From: Bacillota bacterium
GTDB lineage: Bacteria; Bacillota; Clostridia; Lachnospirales; Bianqueaceae
Length of the DNA stretch: 8,196 nucleotides
Direction: 5' to 3'
Assembly: GCA_017467985.1 (NCBI GenBank)
Contig: JAFUJY010000319.1
Span: 1-8,196 of the forward strand
Shown here: positions 6,172 through 8,196 of the stretch, piece after piece
Numbering within the stretch: position 1 is the first letter of the stretch
Layout: every line of letters starts with the position of its first letter
Notes under the pieces: generated by a model
What the model was told of the DNA's origin: nothing
The model's input: the letters and a program-made list of their open reading frames with translations, nothing else
The model's database searches: none
Program-made: the position numbers and the translations under genes

Positions 6172-6242
6172 AAAACCGTAGGACAGATTGCAATGTTTTA
6201 ACCCTTTTTCGCCTAAATTATTGCAATTTGTCCTACGGTTTT
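6172..6242 (-). terminator. Large near-perfect palindrome after mutY: terminator or small repeat element
   Basis: The 23-nt arms 6172-6194 and 6220-6242 are reverse complements except for one position that can form a G-U pair. The loop is 25 nt (6195-6219). Arms begin AAAACCGTAGGACA and end with the mirrored TTTT, so on the minus strand it ends in CGGTTTT and could stop mnmA-mutY transcription 27 nt after the mutY stop. The stem is longer and the loop far larger than in a normal terminator, so a miniature repetitive element or a structured small RNA is also possible. No target-site duplication is evident. Confidence 0.6.
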
Positions 6243-6268
6243 ATAATGGCTGCATTGCCTATAAGCTT

Positions 6269-7324
6269 TTACACCAGCCGCAGCTGCTCTGGCTCTGCCA
6301 GATACTCCTGAATTTTCCGAAAGGCGGTGGGGATCATGAGCTCGGCCTGTTTATCCACACTGGCCCAGCACCACTCATCATTTTCCGGTACACTGCCAGT
6401 TAACTGCACCTCATACACCTGCATTTTCCAGTGGCGGTGAGTAAAAATGTGTTCGCAGTCCAGCAGATGGCCCTTTGCCTCCACCTCCAAACCGAATTCT
6501 GCAGCAAAACCTTCCTTTATATTGTCATTCTCCACGCCGGGGTACTCCCACAGCCCCTGCAAAAGTCCTTTGGGAGGACGTCGGTGCATCAGCACCTCGC
6601 GATTGCCGGTATGGGGGTTGCGTCGCTCAATAATACCGATATAACGATCAACCACCTTCTGTTTGTCCTTTTTCTTTTTGATGGGTAATTCAGAGGTCCG
6701 TCCTTGGGCATAGGCCTGGCAGGCCTCCATCAAGGGACACTTCTCACAACGGGGATTTTTCGGGATACAAACCGTGGCTCCCAGCTCCATCAGACTTTGG
6801 GTATAAGTATTCGCCTTGCCCTCCGGCACATGTGCCAGCACAATATCAGCAATGGTACGACGATTTTTCTCTTCCATAATGTCCCCGTCCAGGACATACA
6901 GACGGCTGATCACCCGCAGCACATTGCCGTCCACTGCGGCAGCCGGCTGATTAAAGGCAATACTCCAGATGGCTCCGGCGGTGTAGTCGCCAATGCCAGC
7001 GAGAGCCCGGATCCCTTCATAGGTTGCGGGAAAACCGCCCATCTCCACAATTTGCCCTGCGGCCTTGTGGAGGTTGCGGGCGCGGGAATAATAGCCCAAG
7101 CCCTCCCAGTATTTTAGTACGGTGTCTATGGGCGCAGATGCCAGGGCTTCCACTGTGGGGAAAGCCTCCATGAACCGATGATAATAGCCGATCACCGCTT
7201 CCACCCGGGTCTGCTGCAGCATGATCTCCGACACCCATATCTTATACGGATCCCTGGTACGCCGCCAGGGGAGGTCCCGGTGCCCCTCCTCGTACCAGTC
7301 GGTCAGTTTACTTTCCCAGCACAT
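6269..7324 (-). CDS. mutY: MutY, adenine DNA glycosylase (A/G mismatch-specific)
   Basis: 351 aa, close to the usual length. It removes adenine mispaired with 8-oxoguanine in base excision repair. Visible in order: LPWR (18-21); catalytic Glu33 in SEIMLQQTR; the helix-hairpin-helix loop LAGIGDYTAGAI (108-119); Asp132 in VDGNVLRV, the catalytic aspartate; and the [4Fe-4S] ligands C186-x6-C193-x2-C196-x5-C202. A C-terminal NUDIX-like 8-oxoG recognition domain runs from about 225 to 340, with HRRPPKGLLQGLWEYPG and the HIFTHRHW stretch (292-299). The start at 7324 fits the family N-terminus (short helix, then RDLPW) and has AGGAGG 11 nt upstream. The frame is open 35 codons further, but that part is the end of mnmA in another frame. 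Overlaps the mnmA stop by 17 nt, so translation is probably coupled. Confidence 0.96.
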   Translation of the reverse strand: MCWESKLTDWYEEGHRDLPWRRTRDPYKIWVSEIMLQQTRVEAVIGYYHRFMEAFPTVEALASAPIDTVLKYWEGLGYYSRARNLHKAAGQIVEMGGFPATYEGIRALAGIGDYTAGAIWSIAFNQPAAAVDGNVLRVISRLYVLDGDIMEEKNRRTIADIVLAHVPEGKANTYTQSLMELGATVCIPKNPRCEKCPLMEACQAYAQGRTSELPIKKKKDKQKVVDRYIGIIERRNPHTGNREVLMHRRPPKGLLQGLWEYPGVENDNIKEGFAAEFGLEVEAKGHLLDCEHIFTHRHWKMQVYEVQLTGSVPENDEWCWASVDKQAELMIPTAFRKIQEYLAEPEQLRLV

Positions 7325-8196
7325 TGCGGACAACGCCTCCTGCGTAAATATAATTGTCTCGATAGAACACTGCGCCCTGACCCGGAGTGATGGCCCGCTG
7401 GGGCTCATCAAAGGTAAAAATATTCCCATTTAATGTTCCCGGCGCCGGTCGATGGGCATAGCGGATCTGAGCATCCAGGCGTACCGGCCCTTCTCCTTCA
7501 GCCACTGCCACATAATTGATATCCTCTACCAGCATTTCTCTGGCAAATACATCCTCATTGGTGCCCAGTACCACCTCGTTAGTCTGGGGACGCAGCTCCA
7601 CCACAAAGGCGGGCTGCCCTAAAGCAATGCCCAGGCCTTTACGCTGGCCGATGGTATAATGCCACAGCCCCTTATGGCGTCCCAGCACTTTACCTTCCAG
7701 GTTCACAAAGTTTCCTTCGGGCATGGTCGCACCGGTGTGTCGTGCCAGCCAGCCGGCATAATCCTGATCCGGAATAAAACAGATCTCCTGGGAATCCGGC
7801 TTGTCCGCCACATTCAGACCAATACCGCGGGCAATTTCCCGAATCTGATCCTTGGTATAGTTATATAAAGGCATGCGGGTACGTCTCAGCTGATCCTGAC
7901 TCAGACCATATAATACATAGGTCTGATCCTTGCCGCCGGTGGTTCGCTGCAGGGTATAGCGACCGTTTTCCAACTGCATGATCCGAGTATAGTGGCCCGT
8001 GGCTACCAGTTCTGCCCCCAGCTTTTCTGCATAATTCAACAAAGACTCCCATTTCACATACCGGTTGCAGGCAATGCAGGGGTTGGGGGTCCGTCCCTGA
8101 CTGTAACTTTGGGCAAAATAATCCATCACATAGTGACGGAACTCCCGGCTAAAATCAATCACATAATGGGGGATACCCAGCATGGCAGCCACTTCC
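7308..8196 (-). CDS. mnmA: MnmA, tRNA-specific 2-thiouridylase (N-terminus outside window)
   Basis: About 295 codons of the C-terminal part; the full family length is about 360 aa, so roughly 65-70 residues, including the ATP-binding SGGVDSS PP-loop, lie beyond the right edge. The enzyme transfers sulfur to C2 of wobble uridine 34 in tRNA for Lys, Glu and Gln. Counting from the GTG at 8192, the two catalytic cysteines are visible: Cys42 in GRTPNPCIACN and Cys138 in KPDSQEICFI, spaced as in the E. coli pair C102/C199. ATGHYTR, GGKDQTYVLYGL and HYTIGQRKGLGI are further family signatures, and the C-terminal beta-barrel ends with ITPGQGAVFY. The reading frame continues unbroken through codon GAA to the edge, so the GTG at 8192 is not its start. 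The end overlaps mutY by 17 nt. Confidence 0.96.
   Translation of the reverse strand, partial: EVAAMLGIPHYVIDFSREFRHYVMDYFAQSYSQGRTPNPCIACNRYVKWESLLNYAEKLGAELVATGHYTRIMQLENGRYTLQRTTGGKDQTYVLYGLSQDQLRRTRMPLYNYTKDQIREIARGIGLNVADKPDSQEICFIPDQDYAGWLARHTGATMPEGNFVNLEGKVLGRHKGLWHYTIGQRKGLGIALGQPAFVVELRPQTNEVVLGTNEDVFAREMLVEDINYVAVAEGEGPVRLDAQIRYAHRPAPGTLNGNIFTFDEPQRAITPGQGAVFYRDNYIYAGGVVRNVLGK
7336..7341 (-). promoter_or_regulatory. Ribosome binding site fixing the mutY start, inside mnmA
   Basis: AGGAGG on the minus strand lies 11 nt before ATG 7324 and inside the last codons of mnmA (the Ala-Gly-Gly of YAGGVV). It supports the start at 7324 over the longer frame beginning at 7429. Confidence 0.75.

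Noticed and set aside
6090..6173. N-terminal extension of the GH2 frame by 28 codons.
   Set aside because: It spans the -10 box and the RBS and has no family match; the ATG at 6089 has a perfect RBS.
6172..6242. CRISPR repeat or insertion-sequence end.
   Set aside because: Only one pair of arms, in inverted rather than direct orientation, no spacer series, no transposase and no visible target duplication.
7325..7429. N-terminal extension of the MutY frame by 35 codons.
   Set aside because: This stretch encodes the conserved end of MnmA in another frame; the MutY family N-terminus begins near 7324.

Overview
The window reads as ordinary chromosome from a low-to-mid GC Bacillota bacterium, most likely an anaerobic gut-type Clostridia or Negativicutes lineage. 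The grounds are strong AGGAGG-type ribosome binding sites, closely packed genes separated by hairpin terminators, tandem DUF1292 proteins, a short DAO-Rieske oxidoreductase ending in CPHLGC...CPCHGS, and MutY and MnmA of Bacillota type. The genus cannot be fixed from this sequence. I see no mobile element, CRISPR array, tRNA or rRNA.

Layout. Positions 1-128 (+) hold the last 41 codons of an unrecognised gene. A 13-bp hairpin with a T tract follows directly. It swallows the ribosome binding site of the next gene, a FAD/Rieske oxidoreductase (171-1466). That gene is followed after 6 bp by a DUF255/YyaL-type protein with a thioredoxin-like N-terminus and a six-hairpin-glycosidase-like C-terminus. 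This protein is broken into two overlapping frames (1473-2141 and 2018-3355) by an apparent one-base loss in an A run, almost exactly at the domain boundary. A hairpin at 3374-3408 lies between this plus-strand unit and everything downstream, which is on the minus strand.

The minus-strand part, in transcription order from the right edge, begins with mnmA (tRNA 2-thiouridylase, N-terminus off the edge). mutY (A/G mismatch DNA glycosylase) follows and overlaps mnmA by 17 nt. Next comes a 179-bp gap holding a large near-perfect palindrome (6172-6242) and a good sigma-A promoter. A glycoside hydrolase family 2 enzyme (4350-6089) follows with its own strong terminator (4313-4344). Last is a three-gene operon of small acidic DUF1292 paralogs (4244 down to 3412).

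How the genes may work together. mnmA-mutY looks translationally coupled. The GH2 gene is a stand-alone unit with its own promoter and terminator and no transporter or regulator beside it. The FAD/Rieske gene and the DUF255 gene form a tight pair, since the stop of the first lies inside the ribosome binding site of the second; a shared redox role is possible but unproven. The three DUF1292 genes form one transcription unit of unknown function. No clearly new multi-gene system is evident. The best leads are the RBS-containing terminator hairpin at 133-170, the domain-boundary frameshift with a plausible internal restart, the diverged DUF1292 triplet, and the 6172-6242 palindrome.
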